A stretch of DNA of 64,000 nucleotides, taken from the NCBI RefSeq assembly GCF_021018805.1, contig NC_086247.1:141790102-141854101 (forward strand), written 5' to 3'. The notes below the pieces were generated by a model. That model was not told the origin of the DNA. It saw only the letters and a program-made list of their open reading frames with translations, and searched no databases. This stretch comes from Prinia subflava (taxonomy: Eukaryota > Chordata > Aves > Passeriformes > Cisticolidae). The position numbers were made by a program, and so were the translations under genes. Each line of letters begins with the position of its first letter. The stretch's first letter is position 1. Positions 11,793 through 24,887 of the stretch are shown in pieces.

Positions 11793-14700
11793 CTTTCTCA
11801 TTATACTATATTTCTGTCACTGCCCATTTTATTTATTAGGCATCTGCCTAATTCAAGTGAAACTGAGATAAACTAAAGTACAACATTACTAAATTCTGCA
11901 TTACATAAGCTGTCTGTGAGCAATTGCAGTGAACAGACCATTGAATAAGTAAATAAACCTCAGTCAGAAGGTGAAAGAATATGTTGTCCTTGGTGAGCTG
12001 GTTCTGAAAACATGAAAGGAAAAGCTTTGATTGGTATTTGAGAGTAATCAGCTTCAAAGATAAGCCTGGTGTTTTTATTTACTTAAACAAGGTATGTCAG
12101 CAGCAGGCAGATTAAGAAAACTTTGAAAATGCTACAAGTATTTTAAGTTATGAGATCAAAATATGGTGTCTAACTTCAAACCCCTCCACCTCCAAAGAGT
12201 CTGCTTTATTTGTAGCTAATCATAAACTAATGAAGGATGACCTGAGACACCGAAGTTCACTCTACTATTAACATTACATGTGAACTAGCAGTATATCTTG
12301 GCTGTTGTGATGTGCTTATGAATGTTCTCACCAGAGCTAAAATCAGTCATCAAAAATAAAAAAAAAAAGAAAAAGAAAAAAGCCTTGCAACTAATGCTAT
12401 TTAATGTTATTAGGGCCAAAGAGATAACACAGACTTGGACAACCAAAACAAAATTCACTTACCTTAATGCCAGCTGGGATTTCTCACACCCTGCATGGCA
12501 TTTGGACAGCACAGTGTCTACTTGCCCAGTAAGACAGACCCAGCTGTGGGTGACCACCAGCTCCTGCTTGGGGCTGGTGAACCTGTACCATGTGTCTCCT
12601 CTGGGGCTGGAGGACACTGTGTGCTGGGAGAGCTCCACAAAGAGCTGGACGTTGTTGCTTATATCTTAAAAAAAAAAAAAATGTGGCTCACAGCTAGTAA
12701 TTAGTGCTCCTAAAATGATACGAAAGTTGAAAGATGTTAGTGTTGGCTTTGAAAGAATACAATTAGTTCAGTGGTTTCCTTCAACCGTTTCTTTTTGAAG
12801 TTCTTTGCAGAAAATGCTAAGCAATTTCCTTTCTCTTTTAACATCAATAACCCTTCTTGGAAGAAGTCTTTGTTTAAATAGTTCTCTGTTGTCTGCAAAC
12901 AAATCAAAGGAAAATGAAGTTAATTAACTGACTGAAAGTGTGGCTGAGAGAAGGGTGGGGATTAGCCAGTGTCGTTTCTCTGGCTGTGAAATGTTGACTG
13001 CAGGTGCTTGAGCGAGGCCTGAGCCTGCCTTGCTGCCAAGGCCGCGGTTCCAGGGTGAGCCTCGGGCCAAGCCCCAGTGACACAGCAGGCCCAAAATAAA
13101 CTGTGACCTTCTCCCGTGTAACACGCTCCTTTCCATTTGGGTTACGTGAAAAGCAGTGCCTGTGGGGTTGTTTCAGCTCTTACTGGAAAGCATCAGGTGT
13201 GGAGGAGGACGACCAAATCTCACTCTCCCTAAAAATTGCACCTGTGACTCAGACCACAGGCTATCTGGATCTGCCTGCGTGAGCACCTCTCGGGAAGTAA
13301 AAACGTAACACTGGATGCAAAAATATCTTTATTAAACAATGAGCTCTTCCCACTCCTATCTTGGAAGAAGCAGCCTTTTAAAAACCAAGTTAGTTTTCTT
13401 TGCACAACCAGATCAAATGGGGTTTCCTCTGCCTTAACTGTTTAGAGGAAATCGTAAACATACTAATTCCATTAAAAAGAAATTATATACACACTGGATT
13501 CCATATTTTTGCCCTGTGGCACAGAAGCAATGCTTCAGAGGTGACACATCAGTGCTAAAAGTCCATGTGTTCATGCTGGTCAGGTAGTGGGATTTTTTGA
13601 TGTTTTCAAAGAACGAGAAGATCTCACCTGGAATACAGAAGCTGAAGTGGCTTCATACATTATTCCACACCTGTAGGCTGGCTTTCTCTGAGGATGGTAA
13701 AGTTTACTTTCCCAGAAGCGTTGATAAGGGCACAATGAGAGTTGTGCCCTTTTTCTCAAAGATTAGCAGAAAAGCATTCAAAGGAAGGATCAGAAATTCA
13801 GGTCACCCTGGTATCACTGGAGGCAAGACCACAGCTGTACAGCAGTTTTTGTCGCTGCCCCTCTTCCCTGGATGTCCCTGTGATGGCTGTGACTCTCCAC
13901 AGAATGGAGCCAGAGCTCAGAGCCTGCAGGACAGGACTGATAATGAGCAAATTGCACGCGGGTAAACTCCCTAAAACCTGTCCTAAAGGTGTTTGGTTAC
14001 AGACTGTTCTAGCTGATGTTTTTTATGCTAAGATTGTAGGTAAGAGTTAATAGCTGTTGCTGTCAGATACTTCAGAAACACTGTGCCAGTGAGGGACGTG
14101 AGGGCAGTGCATGAGTATTGGTGACTGAAGGTGTCCCAGTGCCATACTGGAGCAGGAAGGCCAAGCACTGGGGACATGCAAGCATCTCTGTGTGTGACAG
14201 GTCTCCAAGCCATCCTCAGGGTCTGTTCCCACCATCAGCTGAGGTCCAGGTACCCGATGACAGTATCAGGAGCCTCCCCCTAACCTAGCTGCTTCCTATG
14301 AAGTGCTGCTAATCCTCTGGCAGGCAGCTGCCAGGAGGGAGAAGAAGGAAATGGAACACTTGCTGGGAGACCATTACGGGGGACCTCATCAGTGGGAGGT
14401 TTCCCTTTGTATCCACAAGCTTTGATCACACAGCTCAGATGCTGAGTAATAAATTACTGATCACTGCTGGGTCTGACAGAGTGGGGACATCTTAGATGTG
14501 TGGAAATGAGAATAAGTAAAATCCACATCAGTAATGCTTGTGAACTGCACTGTAAGGCCACTACTACATAGAGAGCATCCTACTATCTACAGGGTTGACA
14601 CAATCCTGGTTGTTGGTTCAAACAAAGGAAAAAGAGAAACCCAACACTATTTGGTTTAGGTAATATCGTATGTCTGGGTTGCTTACTGAAATAGTGGGTA

Positions 14701-15060
14701 ATGATATGCAATCCTCTGTTGTAACTGCAACATAACCAGGGAAATGTGATAATCAGTAGTGGTGTGATTTTGAAGAAAATAACTGTTTCCACTAAGAATT
14801 ATGTTCCATTTTATTAAACGATGTGTTCAAGAAACACTTAGTTAATTACTTAAAGAATTAATTAAGTGAGCAAAATCAAACTTTGTACTTATTGTTAAAG
14901 GGATATTTCTGGACAGGATGCTGTATGCATTTGTCAGGCTAAAGTATAAAACCTCTTTGATTTCAGCAGAAAAGGATGTTAATTCTGTGTCTTTATTTCT
15001 GTTCAAGCAAGCCAGTGGCTTATTGTTATATTAGTGTAGCTGATCAGAAATGAACCTGGA
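11793..15060. other. Unique DNA with GC-richer patches, no gene seen
   Basis: GC-richer patches occur at about 12470-12650, 12930-13150 and 13800-14340. The patch near 13.0 kb has several CpG sites. A 122-codon open frame at 13597-13965 overlaps a 102-codon frame in another phase. Neither has a recognisable domain, and I do not call them genes. Confidence 0.6.
12355..12382 (+). repeat. A-rich tract
   Basis: An A-run interrupted by single T and G residues (AAATAAAAAAAAAAAGAAAA-like). It is low complexity; the open frame through it starts with a Lys run and is not a gene. Confidence 0.85.
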
Positions 15061-15155
15061 AAGAGTAACAATTGTTAATTGGACCCTCTAATTATAATGT
15101 GGCCTGACAATAGGAGAGCACAGCATTTATGCATACAGAAACATCAATTTATTTT

Positions 15156-15231
15156 CCTTTTTTTTTTTTCTTTTTTTTTTTTTAATTTTCTTAATTTTCT
15201 TTTGCTTTCTTTTTCTACTTATTTTTTATAG
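15156..15231 (+). repeat. Long T-rich tract ending in AG
   Basis: About 75 bases dominated by T with scattered C and A, ending 'cttattttttatag'. It may be simple T-rich sequence. It also has the form of a polypyrimidine tract before a splice acceptor at 15230-15231 (see findings). Confidence 0.85.
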
Positions 15232-15299
15232 CTGGGAAATAAGCAGGTCTTTAATCACCAAGGACTGTATGATCCCCAGGCACACTATCCAAGTAAAGA

Positions 15300-18200
15300 A
15301 ATATACCCCAGGTCCAGTTTCACAAGCCTAGTGGGGCAGTGCATCCTCACTGGTACCACACAGAGTCCTATGGCCACAGTGAAACTGGTCCTGTGCAGCT
15401 CCTCTGTAAAACATCAGAATGAGTGGGTGTGGACTGTGCAGCAAAGCCAAATTGCAGCCAGACATCTCAGAAATACAGCTTCTCAAAACCCTTACCTCCC
15501 CTTTTTCTTCTGCTAAAGAAAAGTCCTGGGGAAAAAACAGAATCAGTATTGGAGTAAAAAAGACAAATAATGTAGAAATGGATGTTGTGCTGCCTTGGCT
15601 CCTGAGCTGCCTTGGCTACTGTTTCACAGAGTACAGCTTGGCAAGGCTCCTCAACAGAATTAGCTTCAGCAGGAAAATCCAATGAAGGATTGATTTATAA
15701 CTGTTGGTTGAAGGAGCATCTGCCAGTTGTTGTCTCTATAACGTAAATGTTCATAATGTAATGTGACTTATTTTGAAGCCGGGAAAGCTTGTGTGTCCAT
15801 TGAATACAGATATAATTCAGACAAGCCCAACTCTCTCAACTTTCTCACAGGGCTTGATTGTAAAATTCATCTTGGTTTTAAACTGGAGTCCCTCGAGATC
15901 AGGTATGTAATATTTAAATGTACTAAACTGCTTTGTAAGAAAAAAAATATTGCCCCTCAGATTGCAGACCCAAATTTTCATTAGGGTGGGTATGAAAGGA
16001 TGGGGACAGCTGTTTACCAGATCTTATTTTTTTTTCATGCCAAATGAGAATAACAGATTTCAGCATCAGAGATCAAATTTCCTGAAATTCCAAATTAGAT
16101 AAAGAAAGTTTAGAAACTAAGAACTCACAAAGCTTTTCCCTTCTGAAAGCTTGTTGGACTTTTGCACAGTGAAAAAACACTATCACAGTTTAGGACAGGA
16201 GACAGATGCCATGTTATATCCATCAAACATAAAGGGGAGAAAATTGACTTTGTTATTTGAAATCTAATCTCTGAGAGAGCTTCACCAGAGCATTGCTGTT
16301 AAAATCACTGCTTCTACATGAATGTTGTCCCATTTTTTTATTTTTTAAAGATGTGCTCAGCATCTATGATGAAAATTAAACTGAAAACAATGTTATCCTC
16401 ATCACATTCCCTGACCATGTAGTCAAGGCTGATTCAGATGAGCAAACCACCTAATGAATCATCAGATTTTTTTTCCTGCACTCCCTTGGCAGGCTATGTT
16501 ACCTTTAATTCCAGTTTTTCCTACAAAATAGTTCTTCTACATATAAGAGAGGCTGAGATAATAATTCAGTGTTGGGATTCATTTCATTAAATTTGAGCTG
16601 GTCAACACGGATTTCTTTAAGCCAACAGAGATCTAGAAAATATAGTCAATAAGAATTAAGGCTAAATTGATCTCCCCATGAGGTATGCAGTTACGCCAGG
16701 TCAGATGGATTGCTCCCTAAAAGAGAAAAGCATATTCCTCTCAATTGCTTGCAACCCCAGAGGAGCAGCTGAGCTGGAGATGCTGAATTCTACGCCTCTG
16801 CAGTTATCTGGGGTGAGGAGCCTTCACAGTGTCAGATTTGCAGTACGTCTGTCACATCTCCCTTTACTCTCAGGGTTTAGAAACATTCTGTTAGAACTGA
16901 ATACCTCTGAAATCAAAAGTAATTTCTGGAATTTTACATCCAGAGGCTGGACCTCTTTTTGTAGAATACTTCCACAGCTGAAATTTCTTTGATAATTTAA
17001 TCAAATATTTTAGCTAAGTCTCTTGCTTTCCATTTTTTATTAAAGTTTGTAAGAGATCTCTGTAAGAGTCTAGTCAAATGTGATACTTTATATATTCTTC
17101 TTCTGTAATCTCCAAGTCAGAAGATCTTAGTACAATTTTTTGAGAATATCTTGTACTTATCCCTATTTTACTTGGACATGCCTGCATATTTGAAGATACA
17201 TAAGTATATACAGAAATAGAGAATAATAGAACAGACACCAAACTGTGGACTATCTAGAGATATAAACTCTGAATTGTAAATGTGTATATATAGTTACACA
17301 AAAGAGCTATTAATTCTTTTATTATTTTCAAAACAATGTCAGAGCATACAAGACAGGTTGGGTAGGGTATGGTGTCAGAAAATAAAATATAAGGAAACCC
17401 ACCAAATTACAGGTGAGTAGAAAAACTTTACTAACAATAGAAGAAGGCAATCTTGGGAGTTACAGTCTCTTCATCAGTCTATGGGAAAACAGAACAAAGA
17501 GATCAGAAAATGTATACTTAAAGGATGGTGATTCAGAGCTCATAAGGAAATATGTTATTGTAGTATGAGTAAAAGGTCTATGGGAAATATTTTCCTTGGG
17601 AGACCAGGAAATGGCTGAAAAAACTAAGCCACAGGGTGCATTAAAGTGAAATGTTTCCCTGGGTCACCATTCCTTTTACAGAAGGAAAGAGGAATCTATT
17701 AAGTCAGGAATGGACAGTAAGATCAAGGGAAATTAATGAGCTGGAAGAGAGACTTTTAGAGCTGGAGTAATGCTCAGACCTGTGGGCTGCCCTGAAATAA
17801 GATTCTGTTTTCCTGAAAACCAGTGATAACTTCATGCAGCTGCTCATTAGATAGTGCAGATAGCAGAGGAGAAATTGAAACCCTGGATGTGCTAGATTAA
17901 CGTTTTCCCTCTATTTCCTCCATTTATTTTCCAGGTGACATACTGTTTCCCTATTATGTCTTATTTATTCCCCCTCCAACTCTATTACCCTCAGTGGATC
18001 AACAACAGAAATGACTGTGGCCCATTGACTATGGAATCTTATTTGTTATTGACTGTTTTCTTTAGGATGATTTGATTGACAGAAATTAATGCAGTAGATG
18101 TGTATTGCAATTTGTAATGGGACATTTTATCTATTTAAATCCAGTAGCCTTTCTTCCAGAGTGTCCATTTGTAATGCTGCTTATTGAGATCTTTGAATCT

Positions 18201-21200
18201 TTATTGTATCAAATAGCAGTTATTTGTAGGGGCAGCTAAGAGCTGGGGAGGATTAGTGCACAATGCTACCACACTTAAATATCTGTCTGTTTTCATCTTG
18301 TTCTCAGTCACCACTGGGTATGAATTTGGCCATCTTACCCTGGTACATATTTACAAAACTCAAGGAAGTGCCATGGAATTTGATGCAGTTATCAGTCTCA
18401 CTTCAAAGGGGTACCAGAACTGAAATGATAGAAATCTCATGGACCAGGATTGAGGTACTTTGCAGGATTATGTCAGATGTTTAACACTGAGCTCCACTAC
18501 ATTTTTTTTTTTATTCTTTCTTTCTTTCTCAAGATCTAAACTTCTTCATCATAAATATTAAATATATATTACATGTAAAGAATATGGGAAAGGGATGTAA
18601 AAGGGATAACATTTGGCTGTTTTTAGCAGGACCCGCAATACAAATCACTGCTTTAAAAAGCTACAGATATTGTATTAGCTCATATTTGAAGTGCAGGAAA
18701 ATCACTACTCCCTAGTTTGATGCTTTGTGAATTGAAGGATAAGACTTTCTTGGGTATTGAATCAGGGCAATGCATGTTGGTGGTGTGGGGGTACATAGAG
18801 TAGAAGTCAGATTGTCTCAGGTAGATATGGCCCAAAGTTTGGCCACAGATGATCACTTGTTTCCACAGCCAGCTTAACTATTTCAGGAAAAGTGGACAGG
18901 ATCCAGGTTGAATGCAGACAGATGTCAGGAGAGAGAGGCAGTGCAATGGGGCAGCTGCTCTGTCCTCCCCTGGCACAGATCCTGTGCTCTTCCTAGAGGT
19001 GCTGCAGGTCTGGGGCAAGAGGGGAAGACAAACCCTACCTGCAGCTGAGAAATCTGAAAAATCTGCAAAAACACCGTGCTAATGGTAACCTGCTGCTCAG
19101 AATTGTCTCTTCTCCTAAACTCCACACTGCCCATCCTGCTGCTGAGGCAGCTGGGAGCCCATCCCAGCTCTCTGCTGCATGGGCAGGCAAGTGCTGCACG
19201 ACAGAAACCCTGGGTGCACCACAGAGCTGTGGAATAACTGCTGTGCACTAACAGTGATCAGCAGCTGCTGACACTGGCCACGATGGACATCAGACCAAAA
19301 TGTTGTTCTGGTTTGATCTCAATGATAGCAGTTGAATTCTTCTGGTTTTCTCACCAAAACAAGAAAAGAAAGAAAAACAAATCTGAATTGATTTTTTTCT
19401 TTGATGAAAACCAAAATGTGTTTGATTTCAGCAAGGGTTTGTTTTCTCCATTTCCCTTCTTTTTCTCTCTGTTTGATTAACTTCCATTAAACTTTTGGAT
19501 AAAATATTTAAAACAGAGATTTTTTTTTCCACCAAATAAAATTGTCTGATTTCCTACAGTGGGTTTTTAATTTCTTTTTCTTTTTCATTCAATATGCTAT
19601 CTAAAAAGGACCTAAAATCTCAGATTATTTTTCCTCAAAAAAATCCCATAATTTTTTTTGGCTTAGCATTTGGAAGCACTATATTTTATTCTACATACAA
19701 GAACTGAATGTAGTTCTCAAAAAGCAACAGCACACATACTCAAAACACATTCCTTTTGCAGGTGTAATACCTTTGGATAGCATTGCTCAGATACCACCAG
19801 TCCTCCTCTCCTTTCCTATATCAGCCTCAGAGGACATAGAAGTAAGAATAAAGAAATTTATGACTATTTCAAACTGTATTAGGGCAGCTATCCTCCTTCA
19901 CTTTACTAAAAATCTTTCTGCAACCAGGGATCCAACAGAATTTCTTCACATGTTTTCTTAATTAGGGTTTAAGTGACTAGAGGATCTTTGTTATTTTTCT
20001 TCCTGGAAATGTCTCACCAGTAGTAAACTAGTGGTAAATTGTACAGCCCACTTACATTATGCATAGAAATACAAAACACTAATGTCATTAAATGTTTGTC
20101 ACTAGCAGCTATATTTTAACCTATGTTGATGTTATTAAAAAAAAAAATATAGCATCATCACCCTCATGAAGCAGTTAGGAAGAAGGAGTTTCATGTGTCT
20201 GAAACACTTAACACAAGCAGAAAAGACTATTTAGTTTTAATATGTTAATGTAATAAAGAATATATGACATTGAATGACAGGCAACAAAAATTCTGTTTTA
20301 GGAAGATGTAAGAGTGGGTCTTTTTCCAGATATCCACATTAAAGAAGCCTGGATTTCAAGAAGCCAAAGGCATCCATGCTTATGTAAACTATGGAGAAAA
20401 CACCCTTCTAAATTGTTTTGAGTGTGACTGTTTTTCATTTAATAAAGCAAAAACTAATAAAGTACAAATAAGACTTAACCTTACACCTCTCAATTTGAAG
20501 TCACTTGCTCTTACTTCTCTTAGCATGAATTTCCAAGTGGCAGACACAAAATTTGGTGTCTAGAAGATGAAGGGAGATTAAGGTAGACAAAAAAAAAAAT
20601 AAAGAAACACCATGTTTCCACAGTGGTGAAAAATATATTGAGTATCACCCCTCCATGGAGGAATTAAATATTCCACCATATTCTTTGCTCACAAAAGTAT
20701 TACTCCACTTTCTACAATATGGATGTCATCTTGTGGGATGCTGTGCCTGGGGCATGCTGTGGATGTGGAGAATGGGATGGGGCCTTTGCTCAGCCTTTGC
20801 CCTCCTGCTCAGCCTGTGCCCTGGGCGTTGTCCACTTGGGATGGTGTCTGCATCACTGGAACCTCTGTCCTCACAGAGCCCCCACTGCCTGCAGTGATGG
20901 GAGCATTCCCAAGGGAAGTGTCATTCTCTGTGCTGTACAAAGAGCACACTCACCTCACAGATGAAGTGTTTTATGCTCTCCTCTCACCAGGAAAAGCTAT
21001 GACTCCAGTCAGCTGTACAGTGCTGAGGAAATGCTTCTTTGGGGGAAAGACCCAGCATGTTAGCCTGCTCCCCTCATTCCTGTGATGTGCAGGCAGGACA
21101 GGCTTTCTTTGCCATCTTTCATAGGATTTTAAGGTTTTGTGCCTGGTAGAAAGCCAAAGCCTAAATCCCAGGTTAATCTTGTTATCTGGTACATAATGTA

Positions 21201-24200
21201 ATGCTTGCTTTGCAGAATTCACCTCTGTGCTTTCTCCATATGTGAATAATTCCAAAGGTTTGAAATAATATCTGGAAGGATAATAACAATTCTTGTTGAA
21301 TTGACCTTCTTCTCCTAAATTGCACTTCCTTTTAGTGTCCCCTATCTGTTCTGGGCAGAAAGATTGACTTTCTAAACTCTGCTAAAATAAACTTATGGGA
21401 TAAGATGCATAGGTAGAGCAACATAATAGCAGGTAAGAAAAGAAATCCAAATAAAATAATAATGAGCTAGTAGCAATTTTAATCCATAAACCTTGAAATA
21501 ATTTTGCTTCAGCATTTCAATAAAAATTCCAAGATAGACTAGATGCTTCCTTGGTTTTCAGTGATGGTTTTATGTGAACCAGAATTCACTGTAGGAATTA
21601 TCTCCCTTCAAACACCTCCCATGGAATTTTAGTGGAGTATAAGTGCAGGTGGAGCAGCAGGTTAAGAGCTGGGGGGTAGACTGCAGGAGATCTGTTGTTA
21701 CTGCAAGGAGGTCAAGTGCATCATTTAGTGGGGAGCAGATATCTATTTTTAAGCACCTAAGGGCCACAAACAGAAACTTAGTTCCATTGTATAGTCAGTG
21801 GCAAAATACAGACTCCTACATTAGATGTTCTTGTTTAAAATCTGAAGGACTTGACCTCTATAGAGTGAGTTAATATTTCCCTGGTCCCATTCTTCTACTG
21901 AATTGTGTAAGTTTGTCTTGGATTGAATACAAAAAAAATTGCCTTCATGACCACTGAAAATATGTATGGGATCAAAACCCACTTTCCTTTTTTTCTTCAA
22001 AATAAGCAATACACTACAGACAAGCACAGTCAACCCAAAGATACTTTCAATAGATGATTCTGAATTATCCACTCCTTTTCTCTCCCTGAGAACAGCGGGA
22101 AATCAATGATAATTGCAAAATGCCTAGTTTTTTAGTGAGCAGAGAGAACCATAAGGACATACAAAAGTGAAATAAATATTTTCCTATTGTGTTTTCTACT
22201 GCACAACTGAAAAATCTAACAGAGGTCTGCTATGCAGAGCAACACATGCCAGCATGGTGGAGGACAGCTGAAAGAAAAAATGCATTTTGTGAATTGTAAT
22301 AACAGTGGACAGGTGTATGAGAGATTTCTGAACTCAGGAACATGTTCCTGAAACTTGGCACGGGTTGCTGTTTGCTCCTGGGCTGGCATCCAGCAGAGAG
22401 TGAGAGGAAGCGAAACTGCTGCCATTAGTTTCGCAGTGTGCACAATCTGAGATTCACCAGAAACCCAGGTATACCAGAGAAACATTTATAAATCACACCA
22501 GAGCAGCTGTCAGGCAAGAGATTATGATCACACAATGTTTGGTGTAATATATGGGATCCTAAAGAAAAAGATGGAGAAGGTCAAATTCACACTCAGGACA
22601 GGGAAAGGGAAAACTTAAACATCACCAAAACTGCTAAAAAATCAGGTTTACTTCCTGTGATATACTTAATAGCAGTTAATTATTTACTTAAGTCTATATT
22701 ATTTGACACTAAGGGCAGAGGTTGAGTATCTTGTGGGTTAAACACTGTGGTATCCTCAACGTGTAGCAGAGAGAGGCATGTACCCCCAGAGTTCAGATCT
22801 GCCTCAGTCCTACTGAATAAAGAGGGAGCCATATGATTACTGCAGATAGACCAGGTGGAAGCCATGTAAACACAACACCAAAACTGATGTAATATCTGAG
22901 TGAATAGAATAGGAAAACACCATTATGCAAAAAATCATAAATGCAAAAAAACAATGGCACAGAAAGTCATTTTTTTGTGTCTGTAGTACTTCTTAGAGCC
23001 TGAGTATCCCCAGGCTGGATTACATCTCCTTTTGAAAGGCAGTTTTTGTTGACATTATTAACATTTGTTATATTTAAAATCTGTCTCAACAGACTATAGA
23101 AATTAATTTATTTCACCTACTATTTTTAGACATCTACAGTTTAGATCTTTCAGGGGTCAAGCGAATTTCACTCAAGGCATCTGTCTGTCTTAGAAGGAGA
23201 TTTCAGTCATGGTGCTTTTAAACTATGCATTTATATTTAAAAATAGATTTTTCTGGTTAAATAATCTGAACAAAGGTTTTCCTGAGGCTTTTATCAGTAA
23301 CTCCAGGATGTATCCTAACCTTTGAGTATTCAAAACTGAACTTTCTGTAACTACTGTGATCTTACAAAAAATTATCAAATTGCACAGGGTCATTTTTCTT
23401 CTAATACCATAAGAAAAGTATTTTTTGGATGAGGTTAAAAATCTTTTCCATCTCATAAAAAAATAAATCAGCAGATTAAAAAAAAATAATGTATTATCAT
23501 ATACGCTATTCATTGAAACCTAAACAAAAATGGTCCTGCTTGTTTTCTCATATGCACATATACATTTCTCATAAACATATCCTCATATGCTTATGTCTCT
23601 CAGGGTAAATCTAGAAATGCTAATATTTGAAGAGTAGTATGGAAATGAGCACAAAGGATGCCTTGGGTACAGGCAAAGGTTGGCTGCAGAAATCAAAATG
23701 AAAGGAGAGATTTAATGTCCCAAGCAAGAAGATATTTAAACATACTTTGAATTTTGAATGCCCAAAGGAATTAAAGATGTGCTAATGTTAAACACATGCC
23801 TAAGTATCCTTTCTGACTGTCAGCATTTTCTTGAACTGAACATGAGCCCATGTCTGGAAGCAAGAAAGTGTCAAAGGTCAAAATAAAATAAAAAATAATG
23901 ACAATAAATACATAAGTAATGCACATGTTTTATTCTCTTTATCTCAGAACACATAAAGTTTTCTGGTGTCATATCACACATTTAAAGAAGAAACACTGGT
24001 AGAAAAGAAGTCATCCTAAACCACAACATGAAAATCTATACTGATGATATAAATTTTGAAGGATCTGTCCAAATAAATCAGGAAGACAGAGGATTACACA
24101 GCTCTAATCTGTATGAAGTTATTGTGTAAGTCCACCTTAGAAGGCAGTAACAACAACCTGGAGAATGGGATTGTTGTGGGAAAAAAACTAAATAAAATAA

Positions 24201-24518
24201 AATGTCCAAGGTGCAGCAAAGCCTTTGTCATTAATAAACACTAGGACAAGATCCAACTGCAGACTTCTTTGTTAATCTTTGCTTCATTCTCTATAATATT
24301 AATTATCTGCATTTGATTGGCAGTCATCTATTCCCAGTTTGGACAGTTTCCCCATTAGTGTACCAGGCACATGAGTTGTACAGGACTTATCAGGCAAAAC
24401 AGTGACTACATTAGACTGGACTGGAACAGAGTCCTGGCTGCAAAAGTCAAATATCACAGGAATTTGTGGGTGGAATGTGTTTTCCCAGATTTTTCAAGCT
24501 CTTGGAAACAAATGTAGG
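15300..24518. other. Unique DNA, no gene seen
   Basis: GC-richer patches at about 18910-19270 and 20730-21090 carry overlapping open frames of up to 120 codons in several phases, without recognisable domains. The rest is AT-rich. No repeat family was identified in either patch. Confidence 0.6.
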
Positions 24519-24570
24519 AAAAAAAAAAAAAAAACACCCCAAAAAAAGCCCCAAACCAAAAAACCCAACG
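24519..24570 (+). repeat. A-run with A/C-rich continuation
   Basis: Sixteen A residues (24519-24534), then CACCCC, A7, GCCCCAAACC, A6 and CCCAACG. It resembles the A/C tracts at 43.8 and 62.1 kb. Confidence 0.88.
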
Positions 24571-24778
24571 AAATTCCAGTGCTTTCATTTGAAAAGTTCT
24601 TGTTTTTTCACCTGTGAGCATTCCATTACCAAGACATTAGCACAAGGCTTCTTTTGCCTTCTTGCCCATATAAGAATGTGTCCCAAGAATTACTAATTAT
24701 GAAAGTACCAGTCCCATAGTCATGAAGCATAATCTCTAATCTTCCACTGCCTTCTGGCTCACAAATATATGGATATCT

Positions 24779-24825
24779 GTACATATACACACATGCACAC
24801 CCATATACAAATATATACATACAGT
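24779..24825 (+). repeat. AT/AC alternating microsatellite-like stretch
   Basis: Alternating purine/pyrimidine units (ACATATACACACATGCACAC and ATATATACATAC) of mixed composition. Possibly an aged (AC)n/(AT)n repeat. Confidence 0.7.
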
Positions 24826-24866
24826 GATTGCAATTTTTATCTATTTGGCTCCAGGAAAAAAAAAAA

Positions 24867-24887
24867 TACGCCAGCAAACCTGGCGTA
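24867..24887. repeat. Perfect 8-bp stem with 5-base loop
   Basis: TACGCCAG, loop CAAAC, then CTGGCGTA. The stem is GC-rich and sits between A-runs, so it stands out from its surroundings. It is followed by AAAAAA, not a T-run, on the plus strand. Confidence 0.9.

Noticed and set aside
11418..11801. Opposing 70-74-codon frames
   Set aside because: They overlap the reverse-oriented CR1 fragment and correspond to its non-coding 3' region.
13597..14050. 122- and 102-codon overlapping frames
   Set aside because: They lie in a GC-richer patch where stops are rarer. Two phases are open at once and neither shows a known family or a clear splice site.
20655..21255. Several overlapping frames of 80-120 codons
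   Set aside because: Three plus-strand phases and one minus-strand phase are open in the same GC-richer patch, which points to base composition and not to coding.
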